From: an uncultured Acinetobacter sp.
GTDB taxonomy: Bacteria > Pseudomonadota > Gammaproteobacteria > Pseudomonadales > Moraxellaceae
Direction of reading: 5' to 3'
Assembly (NCBI RefSeq): GCF_947624825.1
Contig: NZ_CANQLZ010000017.1
Span: 1-49,930, forward strand
DNA: 49,930 bases
The translations under genes were made by a program, and so were the position numbers. Under the pieces are notes generated by a model. The model saw only the letters and a list, made by a program, of their open reading frames with translations. It ran no database searches and was not told the origin of the DNA. This document shows, piece after piece, positions 1 to 8,765 of the stretch. The number at the start of each line of letters is the position of its first letter. Position 1 is the stretch's first letter.

Positions 1-24
1 ACTATGATAAGATTAACCCGTTAG

Positions 25-1785
25 GTCAGGTGGCTTAACTTAAATAAAAAAGTCTCCGACAAACCCGGTACGGTTCAGGCCGTTGAAGATGGTGCAACCG
101 TTCGAATCTTTTATGAGAGCCGGTTGGCCAAGATTGCCATTAGTGAGGAAGGCAAAGAGCTGATCGAAGACTTTGACGATCAGTTTAGTGAAGACGACTT
201 AAACCAAACTCAAAAAGAGCGTGCGAAGTGGGCACGAGTAGAAGGGCTGATTGGCAGTAAAGAGCGTATCAAAGCCATTGCTCAAGATATCGTAGAGCAC
301 TTTGAACAACGACTGAAAGCCAATGCCAACCAAGGTAAAGGCATGATCGTCGCTATGTCACGTCGTATTGCTGTTGATTTGTATAACGAGATTATCAAGC
401 TCAAACCTGAATGGCATAGCGATGACTTGAATGATGGTGTCATTAAAGTCGTGATGACAGCCAATGCCTCTGATGGTGCGGTGATTGCCAAACATCACAC
501 CACCAAGCAACAACGCCAAATTCTAGCTAATCGCATGAAAGACAACGATGACAAGCTCAAGCTCGTGATTGTACGTGATATGTGGCTGACTGGTTTCGAT
601 GCGCCAAGTATGCACACGCTTTACATCGACAAACCAATGAAAGGTCATAACCTCATGCAAGCGATTGCACGAGTGAACCGTGTCTATAAGGACAAGGTTG
701 GTGGTTTGGTTGTTGATTACTTGGGTATTGCATCAGACCTTAAAGAAGCTCTATCGTTCTACTCTGAAGCGGGAGGTAAAGGTGATCCTGCATTGGTACA
801 GGACGAAGCTGCAACCATTCTGCAAGAGAAGCTTGAGGTGATTGATGGCATTATGCATGGCTTCAATTATCAAGAATACTTCACAGCAAATACCTCTCGT
901 AAGCTCAACATCATTCTTGAAGCAGAAGAACACATCTTAGGTGTAGACCAAGGGGAAGGTAAGACTCGCTTTCTGACAGCAGTTGCAGCGATGTCACAGG
1001 CATTTGCTTTAGCAGTACCACATCCTCATGCCATGGAAGCAGCACCTGTTGTTGCATTCTTCCAAGCTGTGAAAGCACGTCTAGCTAAGTTTAGTGATGG
1101 TTCAGGCAAGATCTCAGGCATGAGTAATACAGAGCTTGAAGCCAAGGTCAAACAAACCATTGACCAAGCACTTGTCACCGAACAAGTGGTGGACATCTTT
1201 GATGCAGCGGGAATCCAAAAGCCAGACATCTCCATCCTCTCAGATGAGTTTATGCAGGAGATGAAAGGCTATAAACACAAGAACATTGCCCTAGAAACAT
1301 TGAAGAAGCTCCTGAGTGATGAAATCAAGGTACGTGAACAACGTAGTGTTACTCAAGGCAAGAAACTCATGGATATGCTGAAGTCAGCCATTAAGGGTTA
1401 TCAGAATAAGGTACTGACAGCAGCTCAAGTGATTGATGAACTGATCAAGTTAGCAAAAGCCATCCAAGAGTCAGACAACCTCGCCAAAGAGCTTAACCTC
1501 ACTGAGTACGAATATGCGTTCTACTCAGCAGTTGCTGAAAATGATAGTGCACGAGAGTTGATGCAAAAGGAGATTCTCAGAGAGTTAGCTGTGGTCCTCA
1601 CAGAATCCATTCGTAAAAATGTCACATTGGATTGGACCATTAAAGAAGCTGCAAGAGCCAAGCTTAGAGTTATTGTGAAGCGATTGCTCAAGAAGTATGG
1701 CTATCCACCTGACATGGCTTTGTTAGCTACAGAGACTGTGCTTGAACAAGCTGAGCAATTGGCAGAAGAACTGTCAAACACATAG
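25..1785 (+). pseudogene. hsdR: Type I restriction enzyme R subunit, 5'-truncated remnant
   Basis: This is the C-terminal half of HsdR, the ATP-dependent translocase and endonuclease subunit of type I restriction systems. The frame is open from nt 25, just after an in-frame TAG at 22-24. The first start-like codon is TTG at 124, which gives 553 residues; full HsdR proteins are about 1000 or more. Numbered from 124, SF2 helicase motif V (TGFDAP, about 156-161) and motif VI (QAIARVNR, about 179-186) are present, followed by the helical C-terminal region. The nuclease domain and helicase motifs I-III are absent. Family-like sequence begins only around nt 70 (QAVEDGATV...YESRLAKI), so the break lies near there. 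No hsdM or hsdS is visible. It sits inside an integrated element that ends at the tRNA fragment at 1889-1919. Alone it should have no restriction activity, unless the rest lies upstream in another frame. Confidence 0.8.
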
Positions 1786-1820
1786 CTGTAAGTGGCTGTT
1801 TTTGATAGGTGATTTCGGCA

Positions 1821-1844
1821 AATGAGTCCCTGAATGAGTACCTG
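1821..1844. repeat. Tandem 12-bp direct repeat next to the attachment site
   Basis: Two adjacent copies, AATGAGTCCCTG and AATGAGTACCTG, differ at one base. They lie about 45 bp inside the element from the tRNA 3' fragment. Short direct repeats at this distance from a core site are typical of arm-type sites bound by tyrosine integrases. That function is inferred from position only. Confidence 0.5.
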
Positions 1845-1888
1845 TAATGTGGTACACTAAAAAAGTGCTAGTGAAATCAAAGAGATGA

Positions 1889-1919
1889 CGTGTCGGTTCG
1901 AGTCCGACCCTCGGGACCA
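1889..1919 (+). other. Attachment site: duplicated 3' end of a tRNA gene (probably tRNA-Leu)
   Basis: The 31 nt hold a complete T arm (GTCGG stem, TTCGAGT loop, CCGAC stem), the 3' acceptor strand CCTCGGG, discriminator A and CCA. No matching 5' half (CCCGAGG, D arm, anticodon arm) lies upstream. A lone tRNA 3' end followed at once by a terminator is what integration into a tRNA gene leaves at the far end of an element. The intact tRNA and the integrase should lie left of the window. Discriminator A and the acceptor sequence suggest tRNA-Leu, but the identity is not proven. Confidence 0.8.
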
Positions 1920-1931
1920 AAATTCTAGAAG

Positions 1932-1967
1932 ACCCCAAACTGGTATTAAAGGTTTGGGGTTTTTTTA
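1932..1967 (+). terminator. Intrinsic terminator of the displaced tRNA
   Basis: A 9-bp stem ACCCCAAAC/GTTTGGGGT is followed by a run of eight T. It sits 12 nt after the CCA end, as expected for the original tRNA terminator on the chromosomal side of the junction. The rest of the gap to 2174 is AT-rich, with no gene seen. Confidence 0.85.
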
Positions 1968-2174
1968 TGTCTTGTGTTTTAGGTTACATCAAACTTACAA
2001 AGCTGTGTGTTTTTAAGCTTTTATTTTCAATTTGTTGCAAGTCAAGGCAATCGGCAAGAATTATGTTAAATATTATATGGTTTTTGTTATTGTAATTTTA
2101 AGCAATAGCGTGCTAAATATAAGAAAATTTAGTCAATTTTTCTTATAAAAAGAAAAACTGCTGAGGCTGAGAAT

Positions 2175-3434
2175 ATGGAACTCAAATTATTAGAAATTGG
2201 CTCACAAACTGAGCAGCTCAGTGCTTGTAAACTCTCTTTGCTTTTAGGGGTATTTACCCAAGAAAATCGTATTGCAGATTTTTTAAAGTTTGCGCGTAGT
2301 ATGTTGCAAACCGATTACGCTATTTTGGCTTTTAAAGGCGAGCCTTATATTTGGTTTTCATCCGATGAAGGCTGTAAACCGTTTTTGACCGAAGCAGATG
2401 CACGAGTGAATCGCTTTTTTGATGAGCATGATTTGATTACGCCACAGAGCGAAATTTATGCCGAAGTTTCAGCCTATATGCAAAGTTTAGGTATGTATCA
2501 TGCGCGTATGTTGGCAGTAGATTTATGCGACAGTGCCGATTCTGTTGGACATGTATATTTGTTTGATCAACATAGCGCCGAATTTGACCCTAAAAGCATT
2601 ATTATTGTGCGTGAGTTTATTCAAAGCTTAATGGGGATTATTCGTCTGCGTTTAGAAAATGCCGAGCTTAAAGAAGAATTTGAACAACAAGCGGCTCTTA
2701 ATTTTAGTAAAACCAAATTTTTCCAAATTATTGCCCATGATTTACGCGCCCCTTTTCATGGCTTATTGGGGTTTTCTGAAATCTTAGCCAAAGAGCGTAA
2801 CACCTTGGATGAAAAAGGCATTCAAGACATCAGTGAATATGTGTTTGACACAGCGCAATCGACTTATAATTTACTGGAAAATCTGCTGAATTGGGCCATG
2901 TCTGAAGGTGGACGTTTTGTCTATCATCCTATTAATTTTGAACTGCAACAATCGGTTAAAATTGTCAGTAATGTCTTGTCTAGTTTGGCTTTGCAAAAAA
3001 ATATTCAACTCATCAATACAGTTGAGCCAACAATTAAAGTCTATGCTGACATTAATATGATTACCTCGGTGATTCAAAATCTAGTTTCTAATGCACTAAA
3101 ATTTACCCATACCGATGGCACAGGCAAAGTGATTATACGCGCTGAGCAGGACAAAGATCAGGTGCATATTTATATTCAAGATACCGGTTTGGGGATGACC
3201 AAAGCTCAAATTGAGAATTTATTTGAGCCTAAAATTACCATTAGTCGCCAAGGGACATTAGGTGAAAAAGGCACAGGCTTAGGTTTGGTGTTGTGTAAGC
3301 GTTTTATTGATCTAAACCAAGGACAGATTTGCGTGACCTCTAAAGAGGGTGAGGGTACCTTATTTAAAGTCAGTTTACCGGCGGCAAGTCAAGCGCATAA
3401 AGCCTTAGAGAAGCAAGCACATTCAAGTGTATAA
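2175..3434 (+). CDS. Cytoplasmic GAF-domain sensor histidine kinase
   Basis: The product is a 419-residue histidine kinase without membrane segments, so it probably senses a cytoplasmic signal. Residues about 20-160 look like a GAF domain. A short coiled linker leads to the HisKA domain with the H box IIAHDLRAP (phospho-acceptor H188). The ATPase domain has an N box (QNLVSNALKF, N near 306), G1 DTGLG (336-340) and G2 GTGLGL (366-371). No response regulator is adjacent, so its partner is unknown. It stands directly upstream of glnE, 72 bp away and on the same strand. Co-transcription is possible, but no shared role is shown by the sequence. Confidence 0.85.
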   Translation: MELKLLEIGSQTEQLSACKLSLLLGVFTQENRIADFLKFARSMLQTDYAILAFKGEPYIWFSSDEGCKPFLTEADARVNRFFDEHDLITPQSEIYAEVSAYMQSLGMYHARMLAVDLCDSADSVGHVYLFDQHSAEFDPKSIIIVREFIQSLMGIIRLRLENAELKEEFEQQAALNFSKTKFFQIIAHDLRAPFHGLLGFSEILAKERNTLDEKGIQDISEYVFDTAQSTYNLLENLLNWAMSEGGRFVYHPINFELQQSVKIVSNVLSSLALQKNIQLINTVEPTIKVYADINMITSVIQNLVSNALKFTHTDGTGKVIIRAEQDKDQVHIYIQDTGLGMTKAQIENLFEPKITISRQGTLGEKGTGLGLVLCKRFIDLNQGQICVTSKEGEGTLFKVSLPAASQAHKALEKQAHSSV

Positions 3435-3506
3435 ATAAAAAGGTTTTCTATTGGTCAAGCTTACTGTTATAACAGAGAAAACCCAAAGGCTTGAGAACAC
3501 CTAAGA

Positions 3507-6269
3507 ATGAATCACGCACAGTTAACCAAGACTTTACGCGCCAGTCAGTATGCTGAACAAGTCCTGAGTATGCACGCCGATCTGCTGCATGACGATTATG
3601 CACTTGACCAATTTTTAGGTGGCTTAAGCACAGCCAATATTTATGCATTTGTTGCACAAACCCTCACCGATGTAAGCGATGAAAACACATGGATGCGCCG
3701 TTTACGCCATTTACGTGCACGTTTAATGTTTCGTTGGATTTGGCAAGATGCCAATCAACTTACCGATGTAGTGACCCTCACCCGAGAACTGTCGGATTTT
3801 GCTGATGCGACCATTTGTGCTGCCAAAGATTTTGCCTTAGCACCTTTAGTGGCTAAATATGGTCAACCCATGGGCTATAACGGCAAAGTCCAAGACTTAA
3901 TTGTGATTGCCATGGGTAAACTTGGCGCACAAGAGTTAAATTTATCCAGTGATATTGATCTGATTTTTGCCTTTGATGAGCAAGGTGAAACCCAAGGTGG
4001 ACGTAAATCCATAGATGTGCAGCAATTTTGTATTTTGTGGGGACAAAAGCTGATTTATTTACTTGATCACATCACCGCAGATGGTTTTGTTTTTCGAGTT
4101 GATATGCGTTTGCGTCCATGGGGCGATGGTTCGGCATTGGCGATTAGCCACGTTGCTCTTGAAAAATACTTAATTCAGCATGGGCGCGAATGGGAGCGTT
4201 ATGCATGGATCAAAGCCCGTATTGTCAATCCAAGCTCTGAAGGTGATGAGTTAATGGACATGACGCGTCCTTTCGTGTTTCGCAAGTATGTGGACTACAC
4301 CGCTTTTGAAGCCATGCGTGAAATGAAAAGCATGATTGAGCGCGAAGTAGCACGACGTAATATTGAAGATGATATTAAGTTGGGTGCCGGTGGTATTCGC
4401 GAAGTTGAGTTTATTGTCCAAGTCTTTCAATTGATTTACGGCGGTTATCGCTTAGAACTACAAGATCGCCAATGTTTGGTCAGTTTAAGTCATTTAGATG
4501 ATGCCGAGTTGCTAGATGAACAAGCGGTGATGGATTTAGAAGATGCTTATTTATTCTTGCGCCGTGTTGAACATGCTATTCAAGCCTTAAATGATCAACA
4601 AACCCAATCCTTACCGACAGAGCCTGATCTACGTGCGCGTATGTTTGAAACATTAGGCTTTGATAGTTGGTCAGCATTTTTAGATTGTTTAAATGCTAAA
4701 CGTGCCAAAGTGGTGTATCAATTTGAGCATTTAATCAAAGAAAAAGAAACAGATAGCGCAGTTGAAAGTCTAAGCCAACTTGAACAGCGCTTGTATCCGG
4801 TTTTAGATGACAATGCCAAAAATTTAGTGCATGAATTTTGGAATGGACACGCTTTAAAAAAATTACCTGCCAAAGCCATTCAACGGCTAAAAACTTTTTG
4901 GCCACATTTAATTGAAGCAGTGTTGCACTCAGATCACCCACAAGTGGCTTTGGTAAGGTTAATGCCACTCTTAGAGTCGGTGATGCGTCGTACTGTGTAT
5001 CTAGTCATGTTGATTGAGAGTAAAGGGGCCTTACAGCGTCTAGTTAAAATGGCGAGTGTCAGTCCATGGATTTGTGAAGAACTGACCCATTATCCGGTGT
5101 TGTTGGACGAATTTTTATCTATGGATTTTGAGTTGCCCAAACGTCAAGATTTAGAAGATTCGTTGCGCCAACAATTGCTACGTATTGAAATTGATCAAGT
5201 TGAAGATCAAATGCGCGTGTTGCGCTTATTTAAAAAATCCAATGTATTGACGGTTGCTGCAAGTGATGTCTTGGCTGAAAGCCCATTAATGAAAGTGTCT
5301 GACGCTTTAACGGATATTGCTGAAGTTTCAGTGAAAGCCACCTTGCACTTGGCTTATCAAATAGTGGCAAAAAAACACGGTTATCCAATTGATTTACAGG
5401 GCAGACGTTGCTCGCTCGATCACATTGCATTTACTGTAATTGGCTATGGCAAAGTCGGTGGTATTGAACTCGGTTATGGCTCAGATCTAGATTTAGTGTT
5501 TATCCATGCCATGGACGAACAAGCCGACACCGATGGTAAAAAAGCAATTAGCGGTTTTGAATTTGCCATGCGCGTGGCACAAAAATTTATGTCACTGATG
5601 ACCACGCAAACTTTAGATGGTCGGGTGTATGAAATTGACACGCGGTTACGCCCATCTGGTGAAGCAGGTTTATTGGTCACCAGTTTTAAAGCTTTTGAGC
5701 AGTATCAGTTTAAAAGTGCATGGGTGTGGGAGCATCAAGCCTTGGTACGTGCCCGCTCAATTGCAGGTGAGAAGAGCCTCTGCCAAGACTTTGAACAGCT
5801 GCGCTGTCGGATTTTAACCCAAGTGCGCGATGAAGGCATGGTGCGTGACGAAGTGATAAAAATGCGTCAAAAAATGAAAGCCCATTTGGGTTCTTCTAAA
5901 GAGCAACAAAAAGATGGAATTTTTCATTTAAAACAGGATGCAGGTGGTATCGTAGATATAGAATTTATGGCACAGTATGCGGTATTAGCATGGAGTGGGT
6001 CGAATCCCGATCTCGCCCATTACTCCGACAACGTACGAATCCTTGAGGATGCCGCAAAAACAGGTTGCTTATCCAGCAGCGATGCGACAGCATTGATTCA
6101 AGCTTATCTTCGTGAACGCGCCGAGAGCCATCGTTTAGCACTTGCAAATCAATCCATGCAAGTTAATGCGCACGATTGGCATGATACCCGAGAGGTCGTT
6201 TGCAAGTTATGGCAAAGATTAATTGATCCAAATGCAGTGTGTGCGTTGGATAAAAATGACTGTGTATAA
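3507..6269 (+). CDS. glnE: Bifunctional glutamine synthetase adenylyltransferase/adenylyl-removing enzyme
   Basis: GlnE adds AMP to glutamine synthetase under nitrogen excess and removes it under nitrogen limitation, controlled by PII (GlnB). The length, 920 residues, is normal for the family. Both nucleotidyltransferase domains show their metal-binding motifs: SSDIDL near residues 147-152 in the N-terminal adenylyl-removing half, and GSDLDL near 658-663 in the C-terminal adenylylating half, each preceded by a GKxG-type loop. The ATG at 3507 gives the expected N-terminus. ilvE follows after 18 bp, so the two may share a transcript. Confidence 0.96.
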   Translation: MNHAQLTKTLRASQYAEQVLSMHADLLHDDYALDQFLGGLSTANIYAFVAQTLTDVSDENTWMRRLRHLRARLMFRWIWQDANQLTDVVTLTRELSDFADATICAAKDFALAPLVAKYGQPMGYNGKVQDLIVIAMGKLGAQELNLSSDIDLIFAFDEQGETQGGRKSIDVQQFCILWGQKLIYLLDHITADGFVFRVDMRLRPWGDGSALAISHVALEKYLIQHGREWERYAWIKARIVNPSSEGDELMDMTRPFVFRKYVDYTAFEAMREMKSMIEREVARRNIEDDIKLGAGGIREVEFIVQVFQLIYGGYRLELQDRQCLVSLSHLDDAELLDEQAVMDLEDAYLFLRRVEHAIQALNDQQTQSLPTEPDLRARMFETLGFDSWSAFLDCLNAKRAKVVYQFEHLIKEKETDSAVESLSQLEQRLYPVLDDNAKNLVHEFWNGHALKKLPAKAIQRLKTFWPHLIEAVLHSDHPQVALVRLMPLLESVMRRTVYLVMLIESKGALQRLVKMASVSPWICEELTHYPVLLDEFLSMDFELPKRQDLEDSLRQQLLRIEIDQVEDQMRVLRLFKKSNVLTVAASDVLAESPLMKVSDALTDIAEVSVKATLHLAYQIVAKKHGYPIDLQGRRCSLDHIAFTVIGYGKVGGIELGYGSDLDLVFIHAMDEQADTDGKKAISGFEFAMRVAQKFMSLMTTQTLDGRVYEIDTRLRPSGEAGLLVTSFKAFEQYQFKSAWVWEHQALVRARSIAGEKSLCQDFEQLRCRILTQVRDEGMVRDEVIKMRQKMKAHLGSSKEQQKDGIFHLKQDAGGIVDIEFMAQYAVLAWSGSNPDLAHYSDNVRILEDAAKTGCLSSSDATALIQAYLRERAESHRLALANQSMQVNAHDWHDTREVVCKLWQRLIDPNAVCALDKNDCV

Positions 6270-6287
6270 CAATTTGGAGTGTGTGTC

Positions 6288-7214
6288 ATGAATTTGGCTG
6301 ATCGTGATGGTTTTATTTGGCAAGATGGACAATTAGTTGATTGGCGTGAGGCAAAAACTCACGTACTCACACATACCTTGCATTACAGTATGGGTGTGTT
6401 TGAAGGTGTCCGTGCCTATGAAACCCCAAATGGAACGGCTATTTTCCGTTTAAAGGAACACACCAAGCGTTTACTAAATTCTGCAAAAATCTATCAAATG
6501 AAAGTTCCATTTGATCAAGCAGCATTAGAACAAGCTCAAATTGATGTGGTTCGTGAAAATAAATTGGCGTCTTGCTATTTACGTCCAATTATCTTCATTG
6601 GTTCAGAAAAATTAGGTATTGCAGCAACAGACAATACGATTCATGCTGTGGTTGCAGCGTGGAGCTGGGGCACGTATTTAGGTGAAGAAGCGATGGAGAA
6701 AGGTATTCGTGTAAAAACCTCTTCATTTACGCACCATCATCCAAACGTGACCATGTGTAAAGCCAAAGCTTCAGGTAACTACACGCTGTCTATTCTGGCA
6801 CACCAAGAAGTGGCGCATTCAGGTTATGACGAAGCGATGTTACTTGATCCACAAGGCTACGTATGCCAAGGTTCAGGCGAAAACGTATTCTTAGTACGTG
6901 ATGGCGTAATTCATACGCCAGATGTGGCAGGTGGTGCATTAGACGGTATTACCCGTCAAACCATTATGACTATTGCCAAAGACTTAGGTTATGAGGTGAT
7001 TGAGCGCCGTATTACCCGTGATGAGTTCTACATCGCTGATGAAGCATTCTTTACAGGTACAGCAGCAGAAGTTACCCCAATTCGTGAATACGATGACCGT
7101 CAAATTGGTGAAGGTGTGCGTGGTCCAATCACAACACAAATCCAAAAAGCCTACTTTGATGCGGTACAAGGCAAAGATCCAAAATATGCACACTGGTTAA
7201 CTTACGTAAAATAA
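6288..7214 (+). CDS. ilvE: Branched-chain amino acid aminotransferase
   Basis: This PLP-dependent class IV aminotransferase makes the last step of leucine, isoleucine and valine synthesis, and the first step of their breakdown. The PLP lysine lies in AKASGNY (about K160). The motifs GSGENVFLVRDG and GTAAEVTPIREYD are typical of IlvE. The frame extends 9 nt upstream to a GTG at 6279, but the ATG at 6288 fits better, with a TTGGAG ribosome site about 8 nt upstream, giving 308 residues. It marks the left border of the Acinetobacter LOS outer-core locus. Confidence 0.96.
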   Translation: MNLADRDGFIWQDGQLVDWREAKTHVLTHTLHYSMGVFEGVRAYETPNGTAIFRLKEHTKRLLNSAKIYQMKVPFDQAALEQAQIDVVRENKLASCYLRPIIFIGSEKLGIAATDNTIHAVVAAWSWGTYLGEEAMEKGIRVKTSSFTHHHPNVTMCKAKASGNYTLSILAHQEVAHSGYDEAMLLDPQGYVCQGSGENVFLVRDGVIHTPDVAGGALDGITRQTIMTIAKDLGYEVIERRITRDEFYIADEAFFTGTAAEVTPIREYDDRQIGEGVRGPITTQIQKAYFDAVQGKDPKYAHWLTYVK

Positions 7215-7233
7215 GCCAATCAGGTAGTATGCG

Positions 7234-7262
7234 AGGCGAAACGAAAGTTTCGCCTTTTTTAT
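7234..7262 (+). terminator. Intrinsic terminator after ilvE
   Basis: A 9-bp stem AGGCGAAAC/GTTTCGCCT with a GAAA loop is followed by a T run. It separates ilvE from the LOS gene starting at 7285. Confidence 0.9.
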
Positions 7263-7284
7263 TGTGCTTTAAGTGGGTTAAAAC

Positions 7285-8172
7285 ATGCATATTGTTTATG
7301 TGACGGATGGAAAAGCTGGGCATCGTTCTCAAGCCCTCGGTTTATATCAGGCGATGCAACGCTTGAGTCAACACGCGGTGAGCTTTGAAGAAGTACCGGC
7401 TGAATCTTTGTCGCGTTTTAACTTGTTTTTAGCGCGTGGGCATCAAAAGCATCTTTTAATTCAACAAAAACCCGATTATATTTTTAGTGTTGGAAGTGCT
7501 ACACAACTCAAGGCATTATTGCTTGGGCAAGTTTTTCCAAAAGCCAAAACTGTGGTTTTGATGAAGCCTAAATTTCCACTACAGTGGTTTGATTATGTAA
7601 TTGTACCTCAACATGATGGTCTAGCCGAGCAAGACAATGTGATTGTGACACAAGGTGCATTAAACCCGATTGTGAATGAAAAGCATCATCAGAAAAAACG
7701 TATTTTAATTGCTTTAGGTGGCGCATCTAAACGCCATCAATGGAGCGATGCTAAGGTGTTACAAGCGATTGAGAAAATTGTACAAGACAACAAAAAATCT
7801 GAAATTGTGGTAACAACATCGCGCCGTACCCCAAAAGATTTTTTATCAAGCCTACATGAAAAAACTTTTGCCAAAAATCTGCAAATTTTTCCTGTAGAGG
7901 ACACGCCACAAGGTTGGATTTTTGAGCAAATGCAATTGGCTGAAGCGGTTTGGGTCACCGATGATAGTATTTCTATGCTGTATGAGGCACTCAGTGCAGG
8001 CTGTAAAGTGGGTGTGATTGAGATTGATCGTTTAAAGCAAGATCGAATTACTAAATCTGTGGACTTGCTACTGCAGGATCGACGCGTGAAAGTGGCGACA
8101 CGTTTAAGTGAACTTTATCCCGCGACCCAATTTGCTGAAGCAGATCGTGTTGTTGCTCAAGTGGTGAAATAA
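7285..8172 (+). CDS. ELM1/GtrOC1-family putative LOS outer-core glycosyltransferase
   Basis: The 295-residue protein belongs to the ELM1 (mitochondrial-fission-like, DUF1022) family of GT-B-like proteins. The N-terminus VTDGKAGHRSQALGL and the later DDSISMLYEALSAG segment are family hallmarks. The first gene after ilvE in Acinetobacter outer-core loci is the ELM1-type gtrOC1, and this gene has the same position, direction and family. It probably transfers a sugar onto the lipid A-core at the inner membrane. Donor and acceptor cannot be read from the sequence. The YrbL-like gene starts 2 nt after its stop, so the two are translationally linked. Confidence 0.8.
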   Translation: MHIVYVTDGKAGHRSQALGLYQAMQRLSQHAVSFEEVPAESLSRFNLFLARGHQKHLLIQQKPDYIFSVGSATQLKALLLGQVFPKAKTVVLMKPKFPLQWFDYVIVPQHDGLAEQDNVIVTQGALNPIVNEKHHQKKRILIALGGASKRHQWSDAKVLQAIEKIVQDNKKSEIVVTTSRRTPKDFLSSLHEKTFAKNLQIFPVEDTPQGWIFEQMQLAEAVWVTDDSISMLYEALSAGCKVGVIEIDRLKQDRITKSVDLLLQDRRVKVATRLSELYPATQFAEADRVVAQVVK

Positions 8173-8174
8173 AC

Positions 8175-8759
8175 ATGCATATTGACTCAAACCAAATTGA
8201 ATATTTAGGCCGTGGTGCCAATCGCTACACGATTGTACATCCTGAGAATAAAGCGCGCTGTTTAAAGCTGCCTACTGATGGAACACAAGGGGCAAACCTC
8301 AATCAGCTTGAATATCAAGCCTATCAACAGCTTGCCGCTCGAGCATTGCAAAGTGATGCGTTTTTTGTGGAGTGCTATGGGCTTGTGGATACCAATTTAG
8401 GACAGGCCTTAGAAGTCGAACGGCTTTTTTTACCCAATCAGCAACCTGCGCTGAGCTTGCATCAATGGCTGCAAGATAAAAGCTTACAGCAAGCGTATCC
8501 AGTGAATGTCATTGTTGCGATGATTGAGCAATTTACAGCGTATTTAATTGCCAATGACCTACCAATTTTTGATTTAAATAGCGGTAATTTGATGTTGTGT
8601 GAACATCAAGATCAATTGGCTTTAAAATATGTAGATGTGAAATCTTTATTAGAATCTAAGGAGATTCTGCCCATTTCACGTTGGTTTAAAGGATTGATGC
8701 ATCGTAAGGTCAAACGTCGAGCAGAGCGCCTAAAACAGCGAATTTTAAGCGCTCAATAA
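8175..8759 (+). CDS. YrbL-like (PhoP regulatory network family) kinase-fold protein
   Basis: The 194-residue protein resembles E. coli YrbL, a PhoP-regulated member of the protein kinase-like superfamily related to LPS core kinases. Visible kinase-type elements are a glycine loop (GRGANR, about 12-17), a lysine in the CLKLP strand (about 33-37), a DLNSGNLML catalytic loop (about 137-145) and a YVDVK metal-binding strand. A basic tail (KVKRRAERLKQR) could bind membranes. Its position directly behind the outer-core glycosyltransferase suggests it phosphorylates or regulates LOS core; this is inference. The next gene is convergent and ends 6 bp away. Confidence 0.7.
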   Translation: MHIDSNQIEYLGRGANRYTIVHPENKARCLKLPTDGTQGANLNQLEYQAYQQLAARALQSDAFFVECYGLVDTNLGQALEVERLFLPNQQPALSLHQWLQDKSLQQAYPVNVIVAMIEQFTAYLIANDLPIFDLNSGNLMLCEHQDQLALKYVDVKSLLESKEILPISRWFKGLMHRKVKRRAERLKQRILSAQ

Positions 8760-8765
8760 CACGAT

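Noticed and set aside
1838..1855. Hairpin GTACC/GGTAC near the attachment site, considered as a terminator for hsdR
   Set aside because: The stem is only 5 bp with no T run; it may be incidental or part of the att region.
3441..3486. Inverted repeat GGTTTTCT/AGAAAACC between the kinase and glnE, considered as a terminator
   Set aside because: It has a long loop and no T run, so termination is unlikely.
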